A stretch of DNA of 9,852 bases from CAYTLQ01 sp964438715 (GCA_964438715.1 CAYTLQ010000194.1:1-9852), one strand, 5' to 3'; shown: positions 1 through 8,321, numbered from the stretch's first letter. Notes: generated by a model from the letters alone, not told the origin. Program-made: numbers and translations.

Positions 1-1287
1 ACTGCATCTGCGGATACTGTGAAAAAAATATCTGCTCTGACTAATGCTTTGCTTTTCCTGAGATCTGTAGCAAAAACGCTTTTCTTTGATTATGAAAACA
101 TTCAGATTAATTTTTCCAATGATAATAGTCTCTCAGGTTCCGGTGTGCGTGGTAATGGTACAGGTTTAAAAAACTTTTTTGGCTTTACTTATAATGTAGA
201 TGAAGGACCTTCGCGGTTGTTTATGCTTGGACTAACAAACGACATTGGTCCCCGGGCAAAGAACGGTAACCTTACAGATAATTTTTCACAAAAAAATAAT
301 ATCGATATAAAAACCTCAAGACCCTTGTGGGAAGGTGCAAAAATTGATCTCAATTGGAAAATCGGATGGTCAATCAATAAATCCACAAGTTTACAATCTG
401 ATGCGGACGGCTTTGTTTCGATTTCGAATATTACTTCAACCGGTAGTATCAGTCGTTCATTCCTCTCGTTACCGCCATTCTTTTTATTTTCTGTGTTTAA
501 CTCAGGCATAAAAAGGGTTAATGAACTTTATGACCCGAAAGCAAAGAACCCGACACAAAATTTATCCAATGCATTTGTTACCGGTTTTGAGAGTATTCCA
601 TGGCTCTCAAAAATTGGCTTCATGAAAGATGTCGCGAACTATATACCCCGACCTAACTGGCGAATTACATGGGATGGATTGGAAAAGTTTTCTATCTTCA
701 AGAGTTTTGCAAAGCGTGTCAGTCTTGACCATGCTTATTCATCTGACTACAATGAAGGATGGAAACTGAACCCTGATGGTACGCAAGTTGTACAGACACA
801 AAAAATTTCTTACGGTTTCCAACCACTTATCGGATTGAATCTCACATTCAATGAACTTTGGAGTGGAAATCTTACGGGAAGCATAAAATACTCCACCCGC
901 TCCAATTTCGATTTAGGAGTAACAACCAAAAATATTACTGAACAGTTTTCAAGAGACATAGGTATTTCGCTAAATTATTCAAAAAGCGGTTTTGAAATAC
1001 CTCTCTTTGGAGTTTCTCTGAAGAATGATATTGAATTCACATTTTCCTATTCCAGTGCACAAAATTCTACGGTAATTTATGATATGAATAAATTCACCGA
1101 AGAAGGAACTCCTCAGGATGGCACCGTCAGAACAACCTTAGAGCCACGCATTAAATATGTAATAAGCTCACGAGTGACTTTATCAGTCTTCTATAAGCGT
1201 TCATCGACAACTCCCGAAGGCGCTTCAAGGATTCAGGCTACAACTACTAATGAAGCCGGACTTGATGTAAGAATCTCAATCCAGTAA
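1..1287 (+). CDS. sprA: Cell-surface protein SprA, C-terminal part (type IX secretion translocon), 5' end outside window
   Basis: The frame is open from the first base, so this is the last 428 residues of a longer gene; SprA proteins usually exceed 2,000 residues. SprA is the very large outer-membrane beta-barrel that forms the type IX secretion channel and is needed for gliding and protein export in Bacteroidota. The visible part is rich in alternating polar/aromatic beta-strand sequence. It includes the stretch SRPLWEGAKIDLNWKIGWS and the family's typical ending: a segment around FEIPLFGVSLKNDIEF, then LEPRIKYVISSRVTLSVFYKR and TTTNEAGLDVRISIQ just before the TAA stop. The codon at 19 is GTG inside this open frame and is unlikely to be the real start. 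A 66 bp gap separates it from dacB. The identification rests on recognising the C-terminal signature by eye and is fairly secure. Confidence 0.86.
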   Translation, partial: TASADTVKKISALTNALLFLRSVAKTLFFDYENIQINFSNDNSLSGSGVRGNGTGLKNFFGFTYNVDEGPSRLFMLGLTNDIGPRAKNGNLTDNFSQKNNIDIKTSRPLWEGAKIDLNWKIGWSINKSTSLQSDADGFVSISNITSTGSISRSFLSLPPFFLFSVFNSGIKRVNELYDPKAKNPTQNLSNAFVTGFESIPWLSKIGFMKDVANYIPRPNWRITWDGLEKFSIFKSFAKRVSLDHAYSSDYNEGWKLNPDGTQVVQTQKISYGFQPLIGLNLTFNELWSGNLTGSIKYSTRSNFDLGVTTKNITEQFSRDIGISLNYSKSGFEIPLFGVSLKNDIEFTFSYSSAQNSTVIYDMNKFTEEGTPQDGTVRTTLEPRIKYVISSRVTLSVFYKRSSTTPEGASRIQATTTNEAGLDVRISIQ

Positions 1288-1353
1288 ATTGTATGTCAGC
1301 GCTGGAAGAGTACACCAAACTCTCTATATTGTCATACTAAATACTCATTTAAT

Positions 1354-2769
1354 ATGTTAAGGTTAATCCCTCTCTTAATTAGCTGTTTGATTTTTACCTG
1401 TCAAATCTTTCCGCAAAGTTTTATTGCCGAAAAAATTGACTCACTGGTTACATTACCAATTTTTGATACTGTCGGAGTCTCGGTTACAGTTTATAACCTT
1501 ACTGAAGGAAGAGAAATTTATTCAAAGAATCCTCATCGTTTAATGCGTCCGGCATCAAATATGAAAATTCTTACCGGTGCTGCAGGACTTTATTTCCTTG
1601 GGAAAGATTATAAGTTTATTACTCGTTTTACTTATACAGGCAATATTTCTGATGGCATATTGGATGGAGACCTTTTTGTTGTTGGTGGTGGAGATCCGGA
1701 TTTTTCTTTGTCTGATTTGAATTCTGCCGCAGATGCTTTGGTGAATATAGGCGTAAAAAGAATCCGAGGGAAGATATATGGAGATATTAGCTTGTTCGAT
1801 TCACTTTATTGGGGTAATGGTTGGATGTGGGATGATGATCCCTCGACTGATTTCCCTTTTATGACACCATTAGTTCTGAATGATAATTCTGTTACGGTAA
1901 GTGTCAGTTGGAATGAAGAAAAAAAAGCAGTTGAGATTAAAACTAAACCCGATGTCCCTTCGTTTAAAGTTTTAACAAATATTTTTGCCGGAGATACAGG
2001 AAGAACAGATTTATCAATAACAAGAGATATCTTATATAAAACTATTACAATTACTGTTACCGGTTATCTGAGAAAAGGATCTTCGGCTGTTACTTCAACA
2101 TTTTGTTATGCTCAGCCGGAAAAAATTTTTATGGAGTCGTTTATTCATCTTTTGAATAATCGTGATATTCAGGTAGCAGAATATGATTTTGCTGAATATC
2201 AGGGCAATGGCAGGGAGTTCTTTTCAGTTGAGCGAGACATATTACCAATGTTGAACAATTTAGAAAAAGCCAGCGATAACCTTAGTGCTGAAATGACATT
2301 GAGAGCGCTTGGGAAGCTAATAAAAGCAAAAAGAATTTCTGCTGATGATGGAATAAAAATGATTGATAGTCTCATTAGAATCATCGGGTTGACCCCTGAA
2401 GATTATAGAATTGTTGACGGGAGCGGAGTTTCTCATTATAATCTTCTCAGTGTAAATTTATTAGTTCAACTATTGAAATATTTTTTCTATGCTGAACCCG
2501 GACTTTACGATATACTGAAAACAAGTTTTCCGATTGCAGGTGTGGATGGAACATTACGAAACAGGATGAAGAAAACAGCCGCTGAGGGAAATGTTTATGC
2601 GAAGACAGGTACACTCAGCGGAGTGACTTGTCTCTCTGGTTATGTCAGCGCCAGAAATGGTGATGTATTGTGCTTTTCCATTATGATGCAGAATCATCAC
2701 AGGAAATTACAGAACCTTTTGGCGATTCAGAATCAGATTTGCACATTATTAGCGTCTTATAACGAATAA
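1354..2769 (+). CDS. dacB: D-alanyl-D-alanine carboxypeptidase/endopeptidase, PBP4 (DacB) family, peptidase S13
   Basis: This is a periplasmic low-molecular-mass penicillin-binding protein that trims the terminal D-Ala of peptidoglycan stem peptides or cleaves cross-links. The 471 residues match the usual length (E. coli DacB is 477). Residues 1 to about 20 are a hydrophobic signal peptide without a cysteine lipobox. All three active-site motifs are visible: SNMK with nucleophile Ser68 and Lys71 (after RPA), SDN at 307-309, and KTG at 417-419 in YAKTGTLSGV. VDGSGVSHYNLLS, near residue 353, is also typical of the family. The large insert between SxxK and SxN that defines the S13 type is present (about 235 residues). 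The ATG has no Shine-Dalgarno sequence. It may be the first gene of the downstream run, ending 8 bp before the deacetylase gene. Whether it acts mainly as carboxypeptidase or endopeptidase cannot be told from sequence. Confidence 0.9.
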   Translation: MLRLIPLLISCLIFTCQIFPQSFIAEKIDSLVTLPIFDTVGVSVTVYNLTEGREIYSKNPHRLMRPASNMKILTGAAGLYFLGKDYKFITRFTYTGNISDGILDGDLFVVGGGDPDFSLSDLNSAADALVNIGVKRIRGKIYGDISLFDSLYWGNGWMWDDDPSTDFPFMTPLVLNDNSVTVSVSWNEEKKAVEIKTKPDVPSFKVLTNIFAGDTGRTDLSITRDILYKTITITVTGYLRKGSSAVTSTFCYAQPEKIFMESFIHLLNNRDIQVAEYDFAEYQGNGREFFSVERDILPMLNNLEKASDNLSAEMTLRALGKLIKAKRISADDGIKMIDSLIRIIGLTPEDYRIVDGSGVSHYNLLSVNLLVQLLKYFFYAEPGLYDILKTSFPIAGVDGTLRNRMKKTAAEGNVYAKTGTLSGVTCLSGYVSARNGDVLCFSIMMQNHHRKLQNLLAIQNQICTLLASYNE

Positions 2770-2777
2770 AAATTTTT

Positions 2778-3728
2778 ATGTATTATTATTTTCACGAGTC
2801 ATTTTACAATCATAAGGCAAGGTATTCTCATCCGGAATCACCGGATCGCCTGAAAGCAATTCAAACATCTTTAGCATCCGATGACGAATTAAAACAATAC
2901 CTGATATCGAAAATTCCGTCGAAAGCCACAACGAAAGATCTACTCAGAGTACACACACAAAAATACATTGATAGTTTATTCTCAAAATTTGCTCAAAATA
3001 TATATGAATTTGATGATGGTGATACATATATTTCTGAAGGGAGCCATGATGCCGCTTTATATGCGGCAGGAGCTGTAATTGGAGCGGTTAAATCAGTAAA
3101 AGCAGATTTAGAGAATGCCTTTTGCGCAGTTCGTCCGCCGGGACATCATGCAACTCCTCATACTGCAATGGGCTTTTGTTTGCTTAATAATATAGCAATT
3201 GGCGCGGCGTTCGCTCTGGAGGAATGTGGCTTCAAAAGGGTTATAATTCTGGACTGGGATGTTCATCATGGTAATGGTACGCAGGATATATTCTATAACA
3301 GAAATGATGTCCTGTTCATAAGCCTTCATCAATATCCCTTTTATCCGGGAACCGGAAGTAAAAATGAAATTGGTTATGGTCAGGGCAAAGGATTTACTTT
3401 GAATTTCCCACTGCCTGTGGGCACAGACGGAAAAAAATATGTCGGTCTTTTAACTTCTGAAATACTTCCTCGTGTAGAAGAGTTCAATCCCGATTTATTT
3501 ATGATATCAGCCGGATTTGATGCACATGAAAACGATCCACTCGGGGGAATGACTTTAAAGACAAGCGACTTTGCTACAATGACCGAACTGGTTTACAACT
3601 TTTGCAAGATAGCAAATATACCTGTTGTTTCCGTACTGGAAGGGGGGTATCATTTGGATTCTCTCGCTGAATCAGTTCATAATCATATCAGATGTTTATG
3701 TGGTCTTCCATGCAAAATATTATCTTAA
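2778..3728 (+). CDS. Histone-deacetylase-fold zinc hydrolase (class-II-like deacetylase)
   Basis: This 316-residue protein is one complete arginase/deacetylase-fold domain with no signal peptide, so it is cytoplasmic. The N-terminus (FHESFYNHKARYSHPESPDR) is the usual opening of the family. The catalytic His pair is at 123-124 in RPPGHHA. Zinc ligands are Asp161 and His163 in DWDVHHGNG and Asp248 in AGFDAHENDPLGG. The transition-state Tyr is Tyr291 in LEGGYHLDSL. All are intact. The TAMGFC and DPLGG wording resembles class II enzymes. The position after DP is Leu255, as in HDAC6, where the polyamine deacetylase HDAC10 has Glu; that argues mildly against a polyamine-specific enzyme. The natural substrate (acetyl-lysine proteins, acetylpolyamine or a small amide) is unknown. 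Its spacing from its neighbours (8 bp upstream, 5 bp downstream) places it in the same run of genes, but no link to peptidoglycan or menaquinone is known to me. Confidence 0.88.
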   Translation: MYYYFHESFYNHKARYSHPESPDRLKAIQTSLASDDELKQYLISKIPSKATTKDLLRVHTQKYIDSLFSKFAQNIYEFDDGDTYISEGSHDAALYAAGAVIGAVKSVKADLENAFCAVRPPGHHATPHTAMGFCLLNNIAIGAAFALEECGFKRVIILDWDVHHGNGTQDIFYNRNDVLFISLHQYPFYPGTGSKNEIGYGQGKGFTLNFPLPVGTDGKKYVGLLTSEILPRVEEFNPDLFMISAGFDAHENDPLGGMTLKTSDFATMTELVYNFCKIANIPVVSVLEGGYHLDSLAESVHNHIRCLCGLPCKILS

Positions 3729-3733
3729 GAACA

Positions 3734-4732
3734 ATGAATAAAAAAATAAAACTAATCTTTATCTGTTGTATTGTTATTTTTGTTCTGGTTTCTGGTTGTG
3801 ATAAGAAAGAACGGGAAAATACTCCGGTTCAGCAAAAAAACTACTTTTTTTCTCCCGGTGCTAACAAACTCGTTTCATCCGGCGACTCGCTGTTGCATTA
3901 TGTAAAAATACAAATGGCTTTTGGTCCAAGAGTTCCCGGGACAGAGGCACATAGTCAGACAAAAAATTGGATTCTTTCGAAACTGAAAAATCTCGCCGAT
4001 ACCGTCTTTACGCAGGATTTTGTGTTTGACGGATACGACAATCAAAAATTACCGCTTTCAAATATTATTGCGCAATTTAACCCTTCGGCAACAAACAGAA
4101 TATTTTTTTCTGCTCATTGGGATAGCCGTCCGCGAGCCGATCAGGAAAAAAATGAAAAAGATAAAAATCTACCTGTACCGGGTGCGAATGACGGGGCAAG
4201 TGGTGTTGCCGTTTTACTCGAACTGGCAAGAATCCTGGCGGCGAACCGTCCTGAATATGGTATCGACCTGATATTTTTTGACGGAGAAGATTATGGGTAT
4301 TCGCATGATCTTATGATGTTTTGTATTGGATCAAAATATTTCGCTGTAACAAATAAATCTTACCGACCTTTGTTTGGTGTTCTGGTAGATATGGTAGGCG
4401 ATAAAGAAGCAAAATTTTTAAAGGAAGAGAATTCCATGAAATATGCTGAGGAATTCACAAATATTATCTGGCAAATTGCTTCAGAAAAGAATGTCTCACG
4501 ATTTGTAAGTTTACAAGGTGAAGCAATATATGACGATCATATACCACTCAATCAAAATGGAATAAAAACCGTTAATATAATAGATTCAGAACTTATCGGG
4601 GCAGATCCATCATTGAAGCGGAGAGCCTATTGGCACACGCTTAATGACACCATTGAAAATATTGGTTCGGAAACACTCAGTGATGTTACCAATGTCCTTT
4701 TAGAGTTAATCTATACTCTGAAATTCAGGTGA
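3734..4732 (+). CDS. M28-family lipoprotein, probable glutaminyl-peptide cyclotransferase
   Basis: The ATG at 3734 is preferred over an in-frame ATG at 3692, because from 3734 the protein starts with a clean lipoprotein signal (MNKKIK, hydrophobic stretch, VSGC with lipid Cys22) and does not overlap the upstream gene. The product is 332 residues. The fold is M28 (zinc exopeptidase type), but the details match glutaminyl cyclases, which convert N-terminal Gln to pyroglutamate. These are HWDSRP at 128-133, GANDGASGV with zinc Asp153, FFDGED with acidic pair Glu185/Asp186, Asp219 in LVDMVG, DDHIPL with Asp267/Asp268/His269, and WHTLND with Trp300 and zinc His301. The Trp-His pair is the most discriminating, matching the C-terminal WHT motif of animal cyclases. 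The protein should be membrane-anchored and face the periplasm or the surface. Its TGA overlaps the menH start by 4 bp. An aminopeptidase is the alternative. Confidence 0.8.
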   Translation: MNKKIKLIFICCIVIFVLVSGCDKKERENTPVQQKNYFFSPGANKLVSSGDSLLHYVKIQMAFGPRVPGTEAHSQTKNWILSKLKNLADTVFTQDFVFDGYDNQKLPLSNIIAQFNPSATNRIFFSAHWDSRPRADQEKNEKDKNLPVPGANDGASGVAVLLELARILAANRPEYGIDLIFFDGEDYGYSHDLMMFCIGSKYFAVTNKSYRPLFGVLVDMVGDKEAKFLKEENSMKYAEEFTNIIWQIASEKNVSRFVSLQGEAIYDDHIPLNQNGIKTVNIIDSELIGADPSLKRRAYWHTLNDTIENIGSETLSDVTNVLLELIYTLKFR

Positions 4733-5559
4733 GAGTTAATAAGTTCCTGTTTCGAGGTGTTTCGATAGAATATACGGAAAAGAAAGGATTAAATAATCCT
4801 GAGTCTGCAATAATATATCTTCACGGGTTTGCCGGTTCTGCACAGGATTGGGATGACATCATTGAAATGGTAAATATCAACTTCACCCAATATGCTTTAA
4901 GTCTGCCCGGATTTGGTAATTCTGATAAACCGTCAGATATACGATTTTATCAGGAAGAATATTTGTGTGATCTATTATATGAATTTATACATCATATTCC
5001 TGAGAAAAAAATAGTTTTAGCAGGGTATTCTATGGGGGGCAGACTTGCACTAACAGCTGTGATACTTCGTAACCTGAATGTACACGCGTTGATATTGGAG
5101 AGCTGTTCAGCGGGAATAGAAGATGTTGAAGAAAGAAATAAAAGACTGGAGTCCGATAAAAAGCTTTCTGAATTTATTCTGGAATCCGGCGTAGAAAAGT
5201 TTGTTGATTATTGGAGTGCACTGCCAATTTTCAATTCACAGCAAAAGTTACCAGCAGAAATCCTCGCAATTGAAAAAGCAAAAAAATTACGGAATAACCC
5301 GGCATCGCTTTCATTATCACTTCGTGGATTTGGCGCCGGCACTATGAGCTCTCAATATAATAATCTGGGAACCCTTTTAATACCTGTACGGTTAATAGCG
5401 GGAGAGCAGGATAGTAAATATGTAGCTATTAATCGCAAGATGGTTCACCTATTTAAAAATGCTTCATTTTTTACTGTAGCAAATGCAGGTCATAATGTTC
5501 ATCTGGAAAAACCTGTAGAATTTGTAAATTTACTTATTGATTTTTTAAAAAACTTATAG
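4729..5559 (+). CDS. menH: 2-succinyl-6-hydroxy-2,4-cyclohexadiene-1-carboxylate synthase (MenH), alpha/beta hydrolase
   Basis: MenH removes pyruvate from SEPHCHC to give SHCHC in menaquinone synthesis. The 276-residue alpha/beta hydrolase is a little longer than E. coli MenH (252). Family wording is clear: LHGFAGSAQDW at 31-41 (oxyanion-hole region), nucleophile elbow GYSMGG with Ser101, AGEQDSKY with the acid Asp228, and GHNVHLEKP with His255. The AGEQDSKY and GHNVHLEKP phrases are close to those of true MenH proteins (GELDSKF, GHAVHLENP), and the men neighbours support the call. Translation starts at GTG overlapping the upstream TGA (GTGA), a translational-coupling arrangement; no Shine-Dalgarno sequence is visible. 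A generic alpha/beta hydrolase is unlikely given the context. Confidence 0.9.
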   Translation: MRVNKFLFRGVSIEYTEKKGLNNPESAIIYLHGFAGSAQDWDDIIEMVNINFTQYALSLPGFGNSDKPSDIRFYQEEYLCDLLYEFIHHIPEKKIVLAGYSMGGRLALTAVILRNLNVHALILESCSAGIEDVEERNKRLESDKKLSEFILESGVEKFVDYWSALPIFNSQQKLPAEILAIEKAKKLRNNPASLSLSLRGFGAGTMSSQYNNLGTLLIPVRLIAGEQDSKYVAINRKMVHLFKNASFFTVANAGHNVHLEKPVEFVNLLIDFLKNL

Positions 5560-5566
5560 AGAGATT

Positions 5567-6400
5567 ATGAATTTTCCCTGGAAAAAGGTTGGTGATTACC
5601 AGGACATTATTTACGAAAAATGGGATGGTATTGCAAAAATTACAATAAATCGGCCCGAAGTCAGAAATGCATTCAGACCCGAAACAGTTATGGAAATGTA
5701 TAACGCTTTTTCTGATGCACGGGAAGATGGTGAAATAGGTGTCGTATTGCTCACCGGACAGGGACCATCCAAAGACGGGAAATATGCATTTTGTTCAGGA
5801 GGGGATCAAAGAATACGCGCAGATAAAGGTTATGTGGGCAAAGATGGCGTTCCCAGATTAAATGTGCTGGATCTTCAGAAACTCATTAGAAGTATCCCCA
5901 AACCTGTAATAGCTTTAGTAGCAGGATATGCAATTGGAGGAGGACATGTTCTCCATGTAGTTTGCGACCTGACGATAGCGGCGGACAATGCAATATTTGG
6001 TCAATCGGGTCCTAAAGTTGGAAGTTTTGATGGAGGCTTTGGTTCCAGCTATCTCGCGCGAATTGTTGGCCAAAAAAAGGCTCGTGAGATCTGGTATTTG
6101 TGCAGGCAGTACAATGCTCAGGAAGCCTTGGATATGGGTCTTGTTAATAAAGTTGTACCCGTTGAACAGCTAGAATCTGAAGGAGTGCAATGGGCAAAGG
6201 AAATGCTTGAAAAATCGCCCTTAGCCCTTAGAGTATTGAAATCAGCTTTTAATGCTGAACTCGATGGACAAGCGGGGATTCAGGAACTTGCAGGAAATGC
6301 AACGCTCCTGTACTATATGAGTGAAGAAGCACAGGAGGGTAAAAAAGCATACTTAGAAAAAAGAAAGCCTGAGTTTAATAAGTTTCCCAAACTGCCTTAA
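5567..6400 (+). CDS. menB: 1,4-dihydroxy-2-naphthoyl-CoA synthase (MenB), crotonase family
   Basis: MenB performs the Dieckmann-type ring closure of o-succinylbenzoyl-CoA to DHNA-CoA. The 277 residues match the family (E. coli 285) and the sequence is strongly conserved. SGGDQ is at 77-81, followed by RIRADKGYVG, the flexible loop near the active site. The oxyanion-hole region AIGGGHVLH has GGGH at 124-127. QSGPKVGSFDGGFG contains the catalytic pair Ser153 and Asp155. The C-terminal tail (EAQEGKKAYLEKRKPEF) is also typical. Position 148 is Gly, as at Gly156 of E. coli MenB, where M. tuberculosis has Asp185; this places it in the bicarbonate-dependent type I group. The gene begins 7 bp after menH, with only a weak purine stretch upstream. 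Confusion with a generic enoyl-CoA hydratase is very unlikely. Confidence 0.97.
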   Translation: MNFPWKKVGDYQDIIYEKWDGIAKITINRPEVRNAFRPETVMEMYNAFSDAREDGEIGVVLLTGQGPSKDGKYAFCSGGDQRIRADKGYVGKDGVPRLNVLDLQKLIRSIPKPVIALVAGYAIGGGHVLHVVCDLTIAADNAIFGQSGPKVGSFDGGFGSSYLARIVGQKKAREIWYLCRQYNAQEALDMGLVNKVVPVEQLESEGVQWAKEMLEKSPLALRVLKSAFNAELDGQAGIQELAGNATLLYYMSEEAQEGKKAYLEKRKPEFNKFPKLP

Positions 6401-6414
6401 TCTGCAATTTTTCG

Positions 6415-7290
6415 ATGACAAAATTTAGAATATGGCTTTTAGCCAGCAGACCAAAAACCTTGTTAGCGGCATTCGTCCCTGTAACAGTGGGAGCATCTCT
6501 TGCTTACCATGAGCAACAGATTCATTATCAAGCCACACTCGCAGCTCTAATTTGTTCAATACTTATCCAAATAGGAACGAACTTCACAAATGACCTGTTC
6601 GATTTTATTAAAGGCGCCGATAACAGTGAAAGAATAGGCCCTATAAGGGTTTTAAATGCCGGATTGGTAAGCGAAGAACAAATGAAACTAGCAATATGGC
6701 TTACCTTTGGGAGCGCGTTTCTAATTGGTCTTTATCTGGTTTATTTAGGTGGACCAATCATTCTCATTATAGGTATTCTCTCGATTATTGCCGGTATTGC
6801 TTATACTGCCGGCCCATTCCCTCTCGCTTATAATGGATTGGGTGATGTGTTTTCTTTTGTATTTTTTGGAATAGTAGGTACTGTTGGGACCTACTATGTT
6901 AATACCGGGGAATTCTCAATAGAGGCATTGCTTGCATCATTACCGGTGGGGGCGTTAGTTACTGCAATTCTGGTAGTGAACAATTACAGAGATGTTGATC
7001 AGGATCAAATTGCAGGAAAGAGAACCCTTGCAGTCATTTTCGGAAAACAGTTTGCCCGTTTCGAATATTTACTCCTTCTTACTATTGCTTATGTCATACC
7101 GCTTCTTTTAGTGTTAAATTATAATTTAGATGGCTGGTTACTCCTGCCGTATCTTACTCTACCGGTTGCAGTACGATTAATTAAAATGTTATTTATTAAT
7201 AGTGGTGTGCAGTTAAATAAAACATTAGAACTTACGGCAAAGTTTTCTGCACTTTATGGCTTGTTACTTAGCATCGGTTTTATTCTTTGA
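6415..7290 (+). CDS. menA: 1,4-dihydroxy-2-naphthoate polyprenyltransferase (MenA)
   Basis: MenA is an integral membrane UbiA-family enzyme that attaches the polyprenyl tail to DHNA, releasing CO2 and diphosphate, to give demethylmenaquinone. The 291-residue protein is mostly hydrophobic, with about eight or nine likely membrane segments, including stretches near 10-30, 39-57, 92-110, 114-133, 143-163, 170-188, 217-235 and 274-291. The first Asp-rich motif is NDLFDFIKGADN starting at Asn59 (Asp60 and Asp63), followed by SERIGP; this is the usual MenA form. The second is NNYRDVDQDQIAGKRT with Asp193 and Asp197. The opening WLLASRPKTLLAAFVPV is the standard MenA N-terminus. The start is ATG, 14 bp after menB, with no Shine-Dalgarno sequence. 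The stop TGA overlaps the menC start. Tail length cannot be read from the sequence. Confidence 0.96.
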   Translation: MTKFRIWLLASRPKTLLAAFVPVTVGASLAYHEQQIHYQATLAALICSILIQIGTNFTNDLFDFIKGADNSERIGPIRVLNAGLVSEEQMKLAIWLTFGSAFLIGLYLVYLGGPIILIIGILSIIAGIAYTAGPFPLAYNGLGDVFSFVFFGIVGTVGTYYVNTGEFSIEALLASLPVGALVTAILVVNNYRDVDQDQIAGKRTLAVIFGKQFARFEYLLLLTIAYVIPLLLVLNYNLDGWLLLPYLTLPVAVRLIKMLFINSGVQLNKTLELTAKFSALYGLLLSIGFIL

Positions 7291-8321
7291 AAATTACATC
7301 GGCTACAATCACTCCTTACAGCTTACCTTTCCTCAAGCCATTTGAAATAGCAAAAACAATTTATAAAGAAAGGCATGGATTGTATCTGCGTTTAGAGACC
7401 TCCGATGGAATCTTTGGAATTGGTGAAGCCGCACCTCTGCCGGGTTTTTCTGTAGAAAATACTGATGATGTACAAAAAGAAATAGAAAAGATCTGCCAAT
7501 CATTAGTCAATTTTGAATTTTTGGGAATAGGGGAGATTCAGCAATATATTCTTGGACTACAATATTCATCACCTGCTCTCTCTGCGGTTGAACATGCACT
7601 ACTTTCAGCCTTTCTGAAAGAATCAGGTAATGATGCGAGTATATTATTTCCTTCTGGGGCAAACACAGTAATTCCGGTGAACACTGCCATAGGAATTTTA
7701 GATATTAAAGAAACACGGAAGAGAGTTGAAGATGCAATCAAATCACATTACTCTGTTGTAAAACTTAAAGTAGGCAGGGCTGATGTTGCTGATGATATTA
7801 AAATTGTAAAAGAAGTACTAATCATCTCAGATGGTGTTGTTAATATCCGGTTAGATGCAAACGGATGTTGGGATAGGGACAGGGCTTTGTACTTTCTTGA
7901 TTCAATTGGAAACAAGATTGAGTACATTGAACAGCCCGTATCTGCTCTCGACGACTTATACTGGCTTCAATACAGAACGGAAATCTTAATTGCTGCTGAT
8001 GAATCAATTGTCCATCATGAAACCGCTAAAAGTGTTGTTGAAGATGGTAAGTTAAAGGTACTTATTATTAAGCCACTATTGTTAGGCGGCTTTTTTCGTT
8101 CAATCGATCTTATAGTATCTGCACAGCAAAGAGGTATGCAATGTGTGGTTACAACCGCATTGGAGTCTGCTATTGGAAGAAAGATGTGTGTACAGGTTGC
8201 ATCTGCGCAAGGAAATGCTTATGCATCAGGGCTTGCTACCGGATCGTTGTTTTCGCAAGAAGTTTATCAGGACTCATATCCGGTGGTTGATGGAAAAATA
8301 ATAAATACTTTCCAATTATGA
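7287..8321 (+). CDS. menC: o-Succinylbenzoate synthase (MenC), enolase superfamily
   Basis: MenC dehydrates SHCHC to o-succinylbenzoate. The 344-residue protein has the N-terminal capping domain (ITSATITPYSLPFLKPF, then GEAAPLPGFS around 47-56) and the barrel with the full enolase-superfamily catalytic set. Lys159 and Lys161 sit in VVKLKVG, the metal ligands are Asp190 (RLDANG), Glu215 (YIEQPV) and Asp238 (ADES), and Lys262 sits in IIKPLLLGG. The start is TTG overlapping the menA stop (TTGA). No ATG occurs in this frame until far into the barrel, and the TTG gives the normal family N-terminus, so it is chosen with confidence. Some relatives also racemise N-succinyl amino acids; the men neighbours argue for the menaquinone role here. 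Confidence 0.94.
   Translation: MKITSATITPYSLPFLKPFEIAKTIYKERHGLYLRLETSDGIFGIGEAAPLPGFSVENTDDVQKEIEKICQSLVNFEFLGIGEIQQYILGLQYSSPALSAVEHALLSAFLKESGNDASILFPSGANTVIPVNTAIGILDIKETRKRVEDAIKSHYSVVKLKVGRADVADDIKIVKEVLIISDGVVNIRLDANGCWDRDRALYFLDSIGNKIEYIEQPVSALDDLYWLQYRTEILIAADESIVHHETAKSVVEDGKLKVLIIKPLLLGGFFRSIDLIVSAQQRGMQCVVTTALESAIGRKMCVQVASAQGNAYASGLATGSLFSQEVYQDSYPVVDGKIINTFQL

Noticed and set aside
1292..1302. TATGTCAGCGC occurs again at 2641-2651
   Set aside because: Several shared 11-mers are expected by chance in a window this long, and the flanks differ.
1288..1353. Possible promoter or hairpin between sprA and dacB
   Set aside because: Only 5 bp arms (AGAGT/ACTCT and GTATG/CATAC) are present, no TAnnTTTG-type box is seen, and a TTGTCA at 1329 would place its -10 element over the start codon.
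3692..3733. Earlier ATG at 3692 as the start of the M28 lipoprotein
   Set aside because: It would overlap the deacetylase gene and put 14 polar or mixed residues before an otherwise perfect lipoprotein signal peptide.
4020..4271. Open frame of 83 codons on the + strand inside the M28 lipoprotein gene
   Set aside because: It is an out-of-frame shadow of a well-supported gene, with no recognisable protein features.
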